In this document: piece after piece, positions 23,426 to 35,403 of the stretch
How the letters are laid out: every line of letters begins with the position of its first letter
Position numbering within the stretch: position 1 is the first letter of the stretch
Source: Vesta saturnalis
Taxonomy: Eukaryota; Arthropoda; Insecta; Coleoptera; Lampyridae
Direction: 5' to 3'
DNA length: 64,000 nt
Assembly (NCBI GenBank): GCA_036346205.1
Contig: JARFJB010001598.1
Coordinates: forward strand, 711,501-775,500
Made by a program: the position numbers and the translations under genes
The notes under the pieces: generated by a model
What the model was told of the DNA's origin: nothing
The model's input: only the letters and a program-made list of their open reading frames with translations
Databases searched by the model: none

Positions 23426-24330
23426 AACAATGCATCGTCTGTGTTCTTGATTTCTCAGAATTTCAGAAGCTATGACTCAGCCAAAACAATGAATCGTCTT
23501 TGTTCTCTCATGTGTCCTTGAAAATTGTAAGCATAGACTTTGAACAATGGGCCCCCTTTATTCTTGATTTCCTAGAATTGAGATAACAATCTATTTTTAA
23601 AAATTATAACGGAACAATGGACCGTCTTTGTTCATTTCTCAGAGGTGTGACCTTATAAGCATAAACTTTAAATCGTTGGTTAGAACAATGGATCGCCTTT
23701 ATTCTTGAAAACTGATTTCTCAGAATCGAAGTGTATTTAGATAACAATCTATTTTTATAAATCAACCAGAACAATGAATCGTCTTTATTCATTTCTCATG
23801 TGACCTTCGAAAATTATAAGCATAGACTTTGAACCGTTGACTATGCATCGTCTTTGTTCTTGATTTCCTAGAATTGAGATAACAATATATTTTTAGAAAT
23901 TATAGCGAAACAATGAATCGTCTTTGTTCTCTCATGTGGCCTTGAAAATTTTAAGCATAGACTTTGAACAATGGGCCCCCTTTGTTCTTGATTTTTCTCA
24001 GAATTGAGATGTATTTAGAATCTATTTTCGACCTGAACAATGGATCGTCTTTGTTCTTGATTTCCTAGAATTTCTGAAGCTATCACTCAGCCAAAACAAT
24101 GAATCGTATTTGTTATCAGAGGTGTGACCTTATAAGCATAGACCTTAAAGCGTTGACAATGCATCGCCTTTGTTATTGATTTCCTAAAATTGAGATAACA
24201 ATCTATTTTTAGAATAACGGAACAATTAATCGTCTTTGTTCTCTCATGTGGCCTTGAAAATTGTAAGCATAGACTTTGAACAATGGGCCCCCTTTGTTCT
24301 CGATTTCTCAGAATTGAGATGTGGTCGTAT
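23426..24330. repeat. Satellite of about 14 diverged monomers with mixed monomer types
   Basis: The phrase AACAATGNATCGTCTTTGTTC, or a close variant, recurs at about 23427, 23486, 23543, 23613, 23685, 23770, 23843, 23908, 23968, 24035, 24095, 24158, 24220 and 24277, a spacing of roughly 57-85 bases. Distinct monomer tails alternate: one continues TCTCATGTGGCCTTGAAAAT and GTAAGCATAGACTTTG, another TTGATTTCCTAGAATTGAG. The AATGGGCCCCCTTT version appears three times (about 23545, 23970, 24280), giving a higher-order structure. No coding role. Confidence 0.8.
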
Positions 24331-24349
24331 GGGGGAAATGGTTGCGAAA

Positions 24350-24453
24350 CAGCTATCTGTTTTGGGAAACGGACCCCCTGTTTTAGGAAACGGCTACCTG
24401 TTTTCAGGAAACGGCTACCTGTTTAGGGGAACGGCCACCTGTTTAGGGGAACC
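24350..24453. repeat. Minisatellite, about five 20-22 bp units
   Basis: Tandem units of the form CTACCTGTTTTNGGAAACGG, five in a row, each differing by one to three bases. A related pair lies near 20700-20760. Confidence 0.8.
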
Positions 24454-24834
24454 ACTTGAGGGTACTGGGGGGCGTGACCATAGTAAACGTTGCTTGATTA
24501 CCTTGAAACATGCATAGACTTGCTTGAGACCGAGGGCAATGACTTTGAGGCTGCAATTGACGTGGACAATAAAAATCTAGTAACTTTTCTAGTTACTGAC
24601 CTTAAAGTGGGGATCTTGAAGAGGCAGGGTTACCAACCACATGGCCTTGACTTAGCAGAAGTACAAACCTACAACGTGGCCTTGACTTAGCATGGTTGCT
24701 ACCCCTTGAAATAGGCAATGTTATCAACCTAGAAATCTAGTGACTTTTCTGGTGACTTTTTCCAAATCTGGTGACAAATCTAGTGACAAAAGTGGATCAG
24801 AACCCGTATAGCTATACTACTTACGTAATATACA

Positions 24835-26940
24835 AAAGTAAGATCTAATCCAAGTAAATAAAACAGATTACGATCTGTTGAATAGTGAAATGATAGCATG
24901 TGATTGGAAATATGCCGATGAAGACATTGAAGAACGGTACGAGATTTTTGAATCGAATATTAAGTTAAAACTAAATGAGTGTACCACCAAAAAAGTAATT
25001 AACAAGAAAAGGGGAAAGAATTGGTTTAACGAGCTGACAAAGCAAAGCATATTAAATAGGGACAACAAATATATTGAATTTAAACAAACTGGGGACCAAA
25101 GAAAGTGGGATGAGTACCGAGAGTTAAGAAATATATGTGTAAAAACCTTGAGAGAAGAGAAAATGAAACATTATGATGAAGAAGTCAAGAGATGTGATAA
25201 TAAACCAAAAAAATTATGGAATATATTAAAAGAAGTTACCAACAAAAACTGTAACACTGAATTAATAGAGTTAGAAATAGATGGAAAAATAGAAACTGCT
25301 AAAAGTATTATAGCAAATAAGTTGAATAATTATTATGTAGATAGTATAAATGACCTAATGATTAATGTTCCTACAACCAGCAATATATTAAAGTTAGACG
25401 GGATACAGCATAGTTATAGTATTATGGATAAGTTTGGGGAAGTAAGCCTAAATCAGTTAAAAAGGATGATTTCAAATTTAAATAAAAAAGGTTGGGTTGA
25501 TGAAATAAATATGAATATCTTTAAAGAATGCTTTGATTCACTAGGGTATCCACTCTTAAATATTGTAAATTTATCTTTAAATAATGAAGTTTTACCAAAT
25601 GATTTAAAAAGAGCAACCATTGTACCTATAAGTACATAAAGTCAAGGGAATAAACAAAGAAACAAATATGAGGCCAATTAATGTGTTAGCACCAGTAGAA
25701 AAAATGATTAAGCAGGCTATTTACAACCAGATACTTGAATTTGTTGAAAATAATAATATATTAATTCCAGAAACAATCGGGTTTTCGCAAAACTCATTCT
25801 ACAGAAACAGCTCTGCAGTTAGTAATAAATAATTGGGAAGAAGCACGAAATATGAATAACAAAATCTTGGATATATTTCTAGACTTTAAACGAGCATTCG
25901 GAACCATTAACAGAAGCAAACTTATACAAAAATTGTACAAGTATGTATTTAGGGGTACTGTATTGAAATGGATAAACTATTATTTAAAGAATAGAAAACA
26001 AGTAGTTAAATGCGGAAAGACACTATCGGATGTTAAAAGTAATGACATTGGCGTACCACAAGGTAGTAAGTTAGGCCCACTTCTATTTATCATATATGTT
26101 CATGACATCCAGAGTGCAGTAAAGAACTGCAACTTACATCTCTTTGCAGATGATACATTACTATACATTGCAGGAAAAGATGTACATGAACTAATACAGA
26201 AAACAAATGTAGAATTAAAAAATGTCATGTGTTGGATGGAGGCTAATAATTTAATACTAAATGTGTCTAAAACTAAGGCTATGTGTACAGGAGGTGCGTC
26301 GAAATATGATATATATGTTGAGGCAGCAAGTAAAAAAATTGATTGGGTTTCAGAATTCAAGTATTTATGAGTATATATAGATAATGAGCTAAAGTTTAAA
26401 GTACATGTAGAAAAATTAATTAACAAAATTTCAAAACAACATACTTCTTGGGAAGAGCTGCAAAACATTTCAATATTAAAGCAAAAATTTTACTTTATAA
26501 TTCATTAATACTATCAAGATTCAATTATTGCGGGTCATTACTATTAAATGCCAATAAAGGACAAGTTCAAAAATTTCAGAAACTTCAGAATAGAGCAATG
26601 CGTTCAATTCTGCGAACAAATAGATATACAAAGATAGAAATTGTGCTAAAGGAGCTTAAATGGTTAAATGTGCAACAATTAATAGACAAAAATGTACTAA
26701 TTCTTATTCATAAGTTAAAGTTTGGTGCTCTGCCAAAATATCTTAGTGGTTTAACAAAATGTGGAAGAGATGTGCATCCTCATAATACTCGCAACAAAAA
26801 AAACTTTTTTGTCAATGGAGTCAATGCTGCATAAGACGCTAAAAAAACTCATTAAATTACCGAAGAAAATAAAGGAGACTAAATCCATATTTATATTTAA
26901 GAATAAAATCAAACAAATGTATTTATAAACTTAGATTTGT
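24835..26940 (+). pseudogene. 5'-truncated non-LTR retrotransposon, ORF2 reverse transcriptase
   Basis: A degenerate ORF2 lies on the plus strand. The pre-RT region starts at about 24835 (WKYADEDIEERYEIF, KKRGKNWFNELTKQ). RT motifs follow: PNDLKRATIVPI at about 25595; MRPINVLAPVEKMIKQAIYN at 25670-25735, after a frameshift at 25639; IFLDFKRAFGTINRSKL at 25870; GVPQGSKLGPLLFIIYVHDI at 26055; and the catalytic LFADDTLLY at 26140. A C-terminal helical region (LYNSLILSRFNYCGSLLL) runs to 26834. In-frame stops occur at about 26370 and frameshifts near 25640 and 26440. No endonuclease domain is present upstream, as expected for 5' truncation. Clade is probably CR1/Jockey-like, by the LDFKRAF and FADDT style. 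Confidence 0.85.
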
Positions 26941-27299
26941 ACAACTTATTTACCATTATGATTATAGTTAGATTAAGATTTATACTTTTTTTTAAGGGAT
27001 ATATTTGTTTTTTGTAGTTTTGTTGTAGTTGTTATAACTATTAAAACAAACGTTACTATTACTATTACTTTATTAATTTGGGCCATCGACTTTTTTTAAG
27101 TAATATTATTGTTATTAATAAGGCTTCGTAAACGCCTTTTTGGTAAAATTTGCGATTTGGCCACTTCTTATGTAGTTTATGAATTTTTATAATTTTTTTG
27201 TTTATTATAATATGTAGTTAAGTTTATTTATCATTTTGTTACTATAGTTAGTTAAAAAATTTAACTTGTAGGACCACATTTCAAAACGATCTTTGTTTC
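26941..27299. other. AT-rich 3' tail or spacer
   Basis: Likely holds the 3' UTR of the non-LTR element; a (TTACTA)-like stretch at 27050-27068 may mark its end. No gene seen. Confidence 0.4.
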
Positions 27300-27381
27300 G
27301 GTTTATCAAGAAAGGTTCCCGATATGCCTTTATAAGTAGCTTTAAAACCGAATAGAATATGTCTAAGGTTTTAACAAAAGC

Positions 27382-29566
27382 TCATCTAAAAAAGGGTTCT
27401 GTGTTTAGATTACTTTTATCTAGCAATTTATACGAAAAATGTTTGATCATAATAAATTTTAGGAGTTCTTCAACCGATTTAATAGCACCTAATTCCTCAC
27501 GAAAACATTGTCGAAATGATAAGACTTGTCGAGAAATCTCTTCAGAAATATCATTTTCATAAATTTTATGTAACCTTTGGGCTTTGACCCATGTCAAAGA
27601 GTTCAGCTATTCAAAATTATTTCAGAAGTTAATATTTTGAATGTTTCGTTTATCGTACAAACACTTGCAAACCTCTTGTCCAACTGAAAAATAATTATAT
27701 CCATCACTTTTAAAAAAACATTAATTCTGAAATGATCTCTTCGGGTTTCAATTTGATGATGATTTATAGTGTCATCAAAAATATTTTTGGACGAAACTGT
27801 CGTTTTTTTGAAAATTCAGTGGGTATTCCCCATTTTTTTTGCTAACATGCAAGCTTCTTCTTTGATCTCTTTGTACTTTTCTCGTGTTTCTACCATAGTA
27901 TTTAAGGTGTTTTTAAATAATTTGGCTGAGTTGCCTATAGTTTCGGACTTTCTTTGAAGTACTTTCGAAATAGTATCTACTGACTGCAAAATTTTTGTTT
28001 CTAATACAATTAAAAAGATTGAAATTCGCGATTGCTGTAATTATTTTATCATATAAAGTATATGCAATCTGATTTTCTACTGAAATAAATCCTAAAAACG
28101 ATTCCTTAATTAAAATGTTTGAAACCATATTATCGGTTTTAATAATTTCAACATATCTAATTACTAAACTAAGCTGATCAGTTTTAGAAATGTCCTGTGT
28201 AGTATCAATAATTATTGAATAAAATAGGCACGTGTTGATTTTACTAATTAGATCAGTTATGACGGATTTTCCAAGTAAATTTATTATTTCATTTTGGATT
28301 TTAGGACTTAAATACGTTGTAGATTTCTTAGTTTTACTTTCTAGTAGGTGTTTTAATTCTGGGTCATATTTGGAAAGTAATTTGATAATAGCCAAAAACA
28401 TTCCAGGATTTTCTGATTCTATTTGTTCATTATGTCCTCTAAATAGCATATTTGTAGATGTAAGTAAACGCACAACACTAATAACTCTTTCAAGAATTTT
28501 GCACCACAAAGATGTTTCTTGGCGAATTATAGATTCGTTTTCAAAATCAATTACTTTATTTAAACGCCATTTATCATAGATTGCGCAGCATTCGTTATGT
28601 TCAGAGTGTTGTTCATGTCTATTAATAGTTTGATTTAGATGTATCCAGTCATTAAAACCTAAACTAAGGAAATTTTGTTGTTTTGAAAACAACCAACAGG
28701 GTTGACAGTAACACTTGTTTAGTATATTAGAGTAGCATAACCACATTCTTTCGGTTTTATAATGTTTAGAATCATTTTTGTAGTAAAAATTAGAAAAACT
28801 TCTATTGTTTTTGTCTTTTGGAAATGGACCAATAGGCTGACAAGGACCGTTTAAAATTATAAATTGTTTTTGATCATTGCTTAATTCCTTGGGGAAATGT
28901 CCGCGTTCAGTTACATTTTTTACCGCCACTAAAAACAAAAAATACATGTGACTCGCAATATCTATTTTCTACGTACTTACAGTTAGTTATAGATGAGGTT
29001 TCAAGAGTTGAAAATGTTGATTCTAATTCTGTATCCGATATATGAGGGATTTTTATTGTTTCAGAATGGCACCCTATAAAAGAATTGTACTTGCATTCAA
29101 ATTTACCCTAAAATGATTTTATTTTTGTAATGTTTTTGATCACATGAAAAATGTCTAATGAACACGAAATTATTTTCATTTTTCAGCATTAATTTAATTG
29201 TATCCTATAAATTTTTATTTCTTTTTTTTTATTTAAAAAAAAACTAAAAACGCCTCAATTGTCGATGTCAATGTTTATAATTGAATTATAATTAACGCAA
29301 GCAGACAATTTTGATATGTGTGTATGCAGTAAGTACCTATCGGTAGAAGATAAAACCAACTTACCAACGATATTATCATTGAGATTTTCTGTAACATTGC
29401 TTATTGTAGTGGCTGAGGTCGACGGTTGATCTAAATTTACATTAAGTTCTTTTGCGCTCCTAACTAGAAACTGATTGATTTTTGGTAATTTCGCCTTTTT
29501 TTCTTCAGCTTCTAGTTTTGCTTTCCGTTTAGCACTTCCGGACTTATGTTTATAAAACTGACTCAT
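27382..29566 (-). pseudogene. hAT transposase, ZMYM/TTF-type, with introns
   Basis: Exon 1 starts at the ATG of 29566 (MSQFYKHKSGSAKRKAKLEA) and runs to a GTAAG near 29360. A second exon (KFECKYNSFIGCHSETIKIP) lies at about 28981-29107. A third begins near 28928 after a 52-base intron with a GTAAGT donor (28980) and TTTTTAG acceptor. The main body at 27960-28928 carries a TTF-type zinc finger (WLCYSNILNKCYCQPCWLFS), a DUF4371-like region (GNRN-type, here FRGHNEQIESENPGMF) and the catalytic Asp context SIIIDTTQDISKTDQLSLVIRY. After a frame break, 27382-27597 adds an Arg/Lys-rich late segment. The phase across the first intron does not join cleanly. The C-terminal hAT dimerisation block is absent. 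Confidence 0.8.
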
Positions 29567-29656
29567 TTTACAGAATAAAGTAAGAGTTAATATCGGTAAC
29601 ATCTATCATCTATTACTATTAGTAATGCACGAATGGGAATAAGGATAATTTTGCTA

Positions 29657-29937
29657 TAAACGAACATTTGGTTTTTATGAGTTTATTAGTGTATTTCTCA
29701 CAATCTGCTTGTTGGTAATTCTTAAAAATACCCTTTTTGCAACAAAAGCAAAATAACTTATACCTATTTACAAGACAGGCATTTGTAGACATTTTATGAT
29801 TTTATTATGTTTCAGTCTGTAAGTAAACATTGCTTCGCTTTTGTTAGAAAAAGGGTGTTGCAAGAATTACCAGACAGGCAAATTCAGAGTGTGAGAACTA
29901 TTCACTCATAAACTCATAAAAACCAAATGTTCGTTTA
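29657..29937. mobile_element. Palindromic MITE, about 280 bp
   Basis: The left arm (from 29657, TAAACGAACATTTGG) and right arm (to 29937, reverse complement) pair over roughly 110 bases each with a loop of about 60 bases. Matching inner blocks include TGGTAATTCTT and ACCCTTTTT. It lies between the hAT transposase start and the hAT 5' terminus, so it is a nested insertion. No coding capacity. Confidence 0.8.
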
Positions 29938-30179
29938 AAATGAGCTACACTGTACACAATTTGCATACTAAACAGGAAATATTAGTGAGCACTAAAATTT
30001 ATAAAGCACAAAGGCCATAAACATTAAATTTTATACTACATAGTTTTACTTCTCATAGCAAATATTTTGTAAAAACCATTTTATTGGTTTGTTTTTATTC
30101 AGCACCGGGCCCCTTTGAGGTCCGGGCCCGTGTTCCGCGGAACCCACGGAATACGCCTCAGTACGCCACTGATCTAGAA

Positions 30180-30896
30180 TGACTTGTGGGAGCTGAAACA
30201 CAATTTTAAACATTATTAAAACATAAATAATAAAATATTCACTTTGACCAAATGTTTTGGTATTTATATTTGTGTTTTAATTACTTTGATAGAGACATTC
30301 ATGTAGTAAACTTTATGATCTTCAAAATAGTTTATATGAAGTTTTACTCTATCTTTTACGGTTTTCACGAAAAACAGTAGATACCTAGAAGAACAAATAT
30401 AGCAATAAGAATAATGCGTCTTTTAAAGCCATGCTTTATAAAATTTAATTATTTTATACTTTTAAGATATGAAACAAAACATTACAAACATTTTTTGTAT
30501 TAAAAGTTTTTTTGTAACTTTAAAAATAAACGCCTTACAAAGAAAAAATATACTAAATTCCTACTCTCTTAATGGAAATAACGCCGCGAGTGAATGTCAT
30601 GCGCAAGACCGACTAACAACAACACGGGAGCATACGGCCCTGACAAATGGCAACAATGCAATACGGACATGCGCACTTTGAAGATCATTGGTTCATTGTC
30701 TACTGTTTGTCATTTTACCAAAGAATATTAACAATATTCTTTGATTTTACGACTAACGGTTTTTTATAGAAGTGGTAGTTAAACTTTTCCTTTATCTACG
30801 AGCATCCTTACTCATTGTAGGCGGCATATTAGGTTTTTTAAACCTTATTTGTATAAACTGCATAATTATTCAACACGTATTCCCTTATTCGTCGAA
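30180..30896 (+). promoter_or_regulatory. Probable 5' region of the zinc-finger gene
   Basis: No gene or repeat terminus was seen here. A locally GC-richer, CG-containing block at about 30580-30680 stands out from AT-rich flanks and lies 220 bases upstream of the zinc-finger start codon, so the promoter and 5' UTR probably fall here. No TATA box was identified with confidence. Confidence 0.3.
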
Positions 30897-33800
30897 ATGT
30901 CGTATGAGATTGATATGAAACTTATTAAAACCGAACCAAAAGAGGAAGAAGGAATAGATGTACTTCCAACACAACATTTTATTGTAAATGGTGATCTCAT
31001 AAAAGGTGAAAGTAATTGCGTTCAAGTTAACAGTTTGACATTATTTTTACAGATAATGTGAATATTAAGAAAGAAGACACCTCTTCGCTAATAAAAGATG
31101 TTAGTTCAACTGAAGCGGACCACATAAAGCAAATTAGTGTCAAACACATCACAAACGTACAGTATGAATGTAATCAATTTAATAGTTCAACAATGGTGCA
31201 AGAAAATTTAAAACGTAACGATTTAAAATACAGTTCAAATTTTCAATATAAATGTGAACATTGTGATTATATAACAAAGTACAGAGCATCTTTGAAAAGT
31301 CATCTTTTAAAACACACTTCAAGTTATGCATTTAAATGCAATTATGCAACACATCGTAAAGATAACTTTATACTTCATCTTAAAAAATATTCTTCAAACT
31401 CTGAATTTAAATGTGACCAATGTGGTTATACAACAAATCACAAAGGTGCTTTAAAAGAACATCTTAAAAATCACTCTTCAAGTTATGAATTCAAATGTGA
31501 TCAATGTGATTATGTAACACATTACAAATCTTGTTTAACAATTCATCTTAAGAAACATTGTTATGAATTTAAATGTAACCAATGTGATTATGCAACAAAT
31601 TGGAAAGATTATTTTAAAATTCATCTTAAAACACATTCTTCAAGTGATCAATTCAAATGCGATCAATGTGATTATGCAACAAATCACAAAAGTGCTCTAA
31701 AAATACATCTTAAAAAACACTCTTCAAGTTATGAATTCAAATGTGATCAATGTGATTATGCAACAAATTGGAAAGGTTATTTTAGCCTTCATCTTAAAAC
31801 ACACTCTTCAAGTTATCAATTCAAGTGCGATCAATGTGATTATGTAACACATCACAAATCTAGGTTAACAATTCATCTTAAGAAACATTCTTCAAGTTGT
31901 GAATTTAAATGTGACCAATGTGATTATGCAACATATCACAAAGGTGCTTTAAAGAAACATCTTAAAAAACACTCTTCAAGTTATGAATTTAAATGCAATC
32001 AATGTGATTATGTGACACATCAAAAATTTAATTTAAAAATTCATGCAAAAAAACACTTACCAGGTTTACAATACAATTGCAATCTATCTGATAATGCAAC
32101 AAATCCCAAATCTAGTTTAAAATGTTATGAATATAAATGCGACCAATGTAATTATGCAACAAATCGTAAAGGTGATTTAAAAACTCATCTTAAAAGACAC
32201 TCTTTAAGTTATGAATTCAAATGCAATCAATGTGAATATGCGGCACATCAAAAAGGTGCTTTAAAAATTCATATAAAAAAACACCTTCCAGGTTTGGAGT
32301 ATAATTGCCATCAATGTAATTATGCAACATATTGCAAATCTCTTTTTACACTACATCTTAAAAAACACTCTTCAAGTTATCAATTCAAATGCGATCAATG
32401 TGATTATGCAACGCATCACAAGTCTTGCTTAACAATTCATCTTAAGAAACATTCTTCAAGTTATGAATTTAAATGTAACCAATGTGATTATGCAACAAAT
32501 TGGAAAGATAGTTTTAAAATTCATCTTAAAACACATTCTTCAAGTGATCAATTCAAATGCGATCAATGTGATTATGCAACAAATCACAAAAGTGCTTTAA
32601 AAAGACATCTTAAAAAACACTCTTCAAGTTATCAATTCAAATGTGATCAGTGTGATTATGTAACACATTACAAATCTTGTTTAACAATTCATCTTAAAAA
32701 TCACTCTTCAAGGTATGAATTCAAATGTGATCAATGTGATTATGCAACAAATTGGAAAGGTTATTTTAGCCTTCATCTTAAAATGCACTCTTCAAGTTAT
32801 CGATTTAAGTGCGATCAATGTGATTACGTAACACATCACAAATTTAGGTTAACAATTCATCTTAAGAAACATTCTTCAAGTTATGAATTTAAATGTGACC
32901 AATGTGATTATGCAACATATCACAAAGCTGCTTTAAAGAAACATCTTAAAAAACACTCTTCAAGCTATGAATTTAAATGCAATCAATGTGATTATGTGAC
33001 ACATCAAAAATTTAATTTCAAAATTCATTTAAAAAAACACTTACCAGGTTTAGAATACAATTGCAATCTATCTGATAATGCAACAAATCCCAAATCTAGT
33101 TTAAAATGTTATGAATATAAATGTGACCAATGTAATTATGCAACAAATCGTAAAGGTGATTTAAAAACTCATCTTAAAAGACACTCTTTAAGTTATGAAT
33201 TCAAATGCAATCAATGTGATTATGCGGCACATCAAAAAGGTGCTTTAAAAATTCATATGAAAAAACACCTTCCAGGTTTGGAATATAATTGCCATCAATG
33301 TAATTATGCAACATATTGCAAATCTCTTCTTACAATACATCTTAAAAAACACTCTTCAAGTTATGAATTCAAATGCGATCAATGTGATTATGCAACACAT
33401 CACAAATCTTGCTTAACAATTCATCTTAAGAAACATTCTTCAAGTTACGAATTCAAATGTGACCAATGTGATTATTCAACAAATTGGAAAGATTATTTTA
33501 AAATTCATCTTAAAACACACTCTTCAAGTTATCAATTCAAATGTGATCAATGTGATCATGCTACACATCACAAAGGTAATTTTAAAATTCATCTCAAAAC
33601 ACACTCTTCAAGTTACGAATTCAAATGTGATCAATGTTATTACACAACGCATCACAAATCTAGTTTAACAATTCATCTTAAGAAACATTCTTCAAGTCAT
33701 GAATTCAAATGTGACCAATGTGGTTATGCAACAGATCGTAAAGGTAATTTAAAAATTCATCTTAAAAAACACTCTTCAAGTTATCAATTCAAATGCGATC

Positions 33801-34048
33801 AATGTGATTATGCAACACATCACAAAGGTAATTTTAAAAAGCATCTCAAAACACACTCTTCAAGTTATCAATTCAAATGTGATCAATGTGATTATGCAAC
33901 ACATCGTAAAGATAATTTAAAAATTCATCTTAAAAAACACTCTTCAAGTTATCAATTCAAATGTGATCAATGTGATTATGCAACACATCACAAAGGTAAT
34001 TTTAAAAAGCATCTCAAAACACACTTCAAGTTATCAATTCAAATGTGA
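30897..34048 (+). CDS. Poly-C2H2 zinc-finger protein, two exons
   Basis: Exon 1 (30897-31005) encodes MSYEIDMKLIKTEPKEEEGI, including a KTEP sumoylation-like motif. A 47-base intron (31006-31052, GTGAAAGT donor, TTTTTACAG acceptor) joins in frame to exon 2, giving IKDNVNIKKED. The product is about 1034 residues: an acidic/basic leader of about 100, then about 31 intact C-X2-C-X12-H-X3-H fingers of the form CDQCDYATHHK...HLKKH, with SSSYEFK linkers instead of TGEKP, plus three degenerate fingers. This looks like a nuclear DNA-binding protein; no KRAB, BTB or ZAD domain is seen. A segment of about 10-11 fingers is duplicated. The stop at 34046 follows a 2-base deletion inside a finger linker, and finger-coding sequence continues out of frame, so the C-terminus is shortened. 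It is the best host-gene candidate in the window. Confidence 0.85.
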
Positions 34049-34666
34049 TAAACACAACGCATCACAAATCTAGTTTAACAATTCATCTTAAGAAACATTC
34101 TTCAAGTTATGAATTCAAATGTGACCAATGTGGTTATGCAACAGACCATAAAGGTAATTTAAAAATTCATCTTAAAAGCACTCTTCAAGGTATCAATTCA
34201 ACTGCGATCAATGTGATTACACAACACATCATAAATCTGATTTAACAATTCATCTTAAGAAACATTCTTCAAGTTATGAACATAAATGTGACCAATGTAA
34301 TTATGCAACACATCGTAAAGGTGATTTAAAAATCCATCGTAAAAAACACTCTTCAAGCTAGGAATTCAAATGCAACCGATGTGATTATGCAACACATCAC
34401 AAAGCTCGTTTAACGATTCATGTTAAAAAACAGGTCAGATTATGAATACAAATTCAACCAAATTGTAATTGTGCTACATATCAGAAAGCTACTTTACAAA
34501 TTCATGTTAAAAAACACTTCAAGGGGTACACACCACAATTTTAAAATTTATCGCTTACAAAACTCATTCATAGAAACCACTCCAAGTTATGATACAAATG
34601 AGATGAAGTCAATAGGATATTTATTTGCATATTCTGAACATAAAGAAAGGAGAATGTGTTCTGATT
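34049..34666 (+). pseudogene. Decayed 3' finger-coding tail of the zinc-finger gene
   Basis: About five to six more finger units follow the stop, in shifting frames: a two-base loss near 34025, a short deletion at 34050, a further shift near 34180, and a TAG within the linker at 34360. The last open segment ends HKERRMCSD at 34668, just before a polyadenylation signal. This suggests the original gene reached about 34668 and that the present stop is derived. An assembly collapse in the repeat array could produce the same picture. Confidence 0.7.
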
Positions 34667-34672
34667 AATAAA
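34667..34672 (+). terminator. Candidate polyadenylation signal
   Basis: AATAAA directly at the end of the ancestral zinc-finger reading frame, followed by a T/G-rich stretch (TTATTTGTTGTATTTT). Confidence 0.45.
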
Positions 34673-34979
34673 TTATTTATTTGTTGTATTTTAGGCATCG
34701 TTATACTGTACTAATTAACTTGTCGATACTGAGGGGGTACAAAATGTACCCCAAGGTCAAATATTTTGTAATATTTTTGGCAATATTACAAATTTTGATT
34801 TGAGTATCCTTGTTGTCATTCTTTCATATACTGACATACAGTTAATTTCAAAAATATATAATACACAAATTTTTTTATTATTGAAGTTGATGTTTAAAAT
34901 ATCTTACATGAGTGTCAGTTTCAAAAATTAGTTTTTAGTCTGCTTAATTTTCAATTTCAAGCAATCATTCTTTTAGCAT

Positions 34980-35321
34980 TATGCTTGTAAGAGCTCAAAT
35001 AATTGGGCTAGTTGAGGACGGGGTGTCAATTGGAGCGACAATTTTAAATATAAATAAAAAGAAATGGGAGCAGGAAAGAATCATTGAACCACATCTAACT
35101 GGAAGAAATAGAATATAGACTGATCAAAAGGATGCTAAGCTGGTGGAGTTTCTTACAGGAAACCCTTTTGAAACAGTGAGAACTGCTGCAGCACAGACTT
35201 TCCTGGATCTCTTTCAACAGTTTGTCATCGTATTAAAGTTTCCAATGTTAGAAATAAGGTGTCCCCTTAAAAAATGCTTCTTAAAGTTCAGCAGAAGCAG
35301 GCAAGGGTATTATTTGTGCGT

Positions 35322-35403
<82 letters not shown>

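Larger units (their letters stand above)
27300..30171 (-). mobile_element. hAT transposon (ZMYM-like), left end missing
   Basis: The transposase is read on the minus strand, so the 5' terminus is at the right. There 30105-30171 is GC-rich and ends TACGCCACTG, i.e. a terminal CAGTGGCGTA typical of this hAT group, followed by a candidate 8-bp target site ATCTAGAA (30172-30179). No matching CAGTGGCG terminus or repeat of that octamer was found to the left, and the transposase C-terminal dimerisation block is not visible below 27382. The left end is therefore probably deleted or replaced by the neighbouring retrotransposon. A MITE sits in its 5' region. Confidence 0.75.

Noticed and set aside
23426..24330. 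CRISPR array
   Set aside because: Repeats are diverged, spacing is irregular, no unique spacers, and the genome is eukaryotic. It is a satellite.
33459..33668. Second-frame ORF inside the zinc-finger gene
   Set aside because: Shadow of the finger repeats in a shifted frame.
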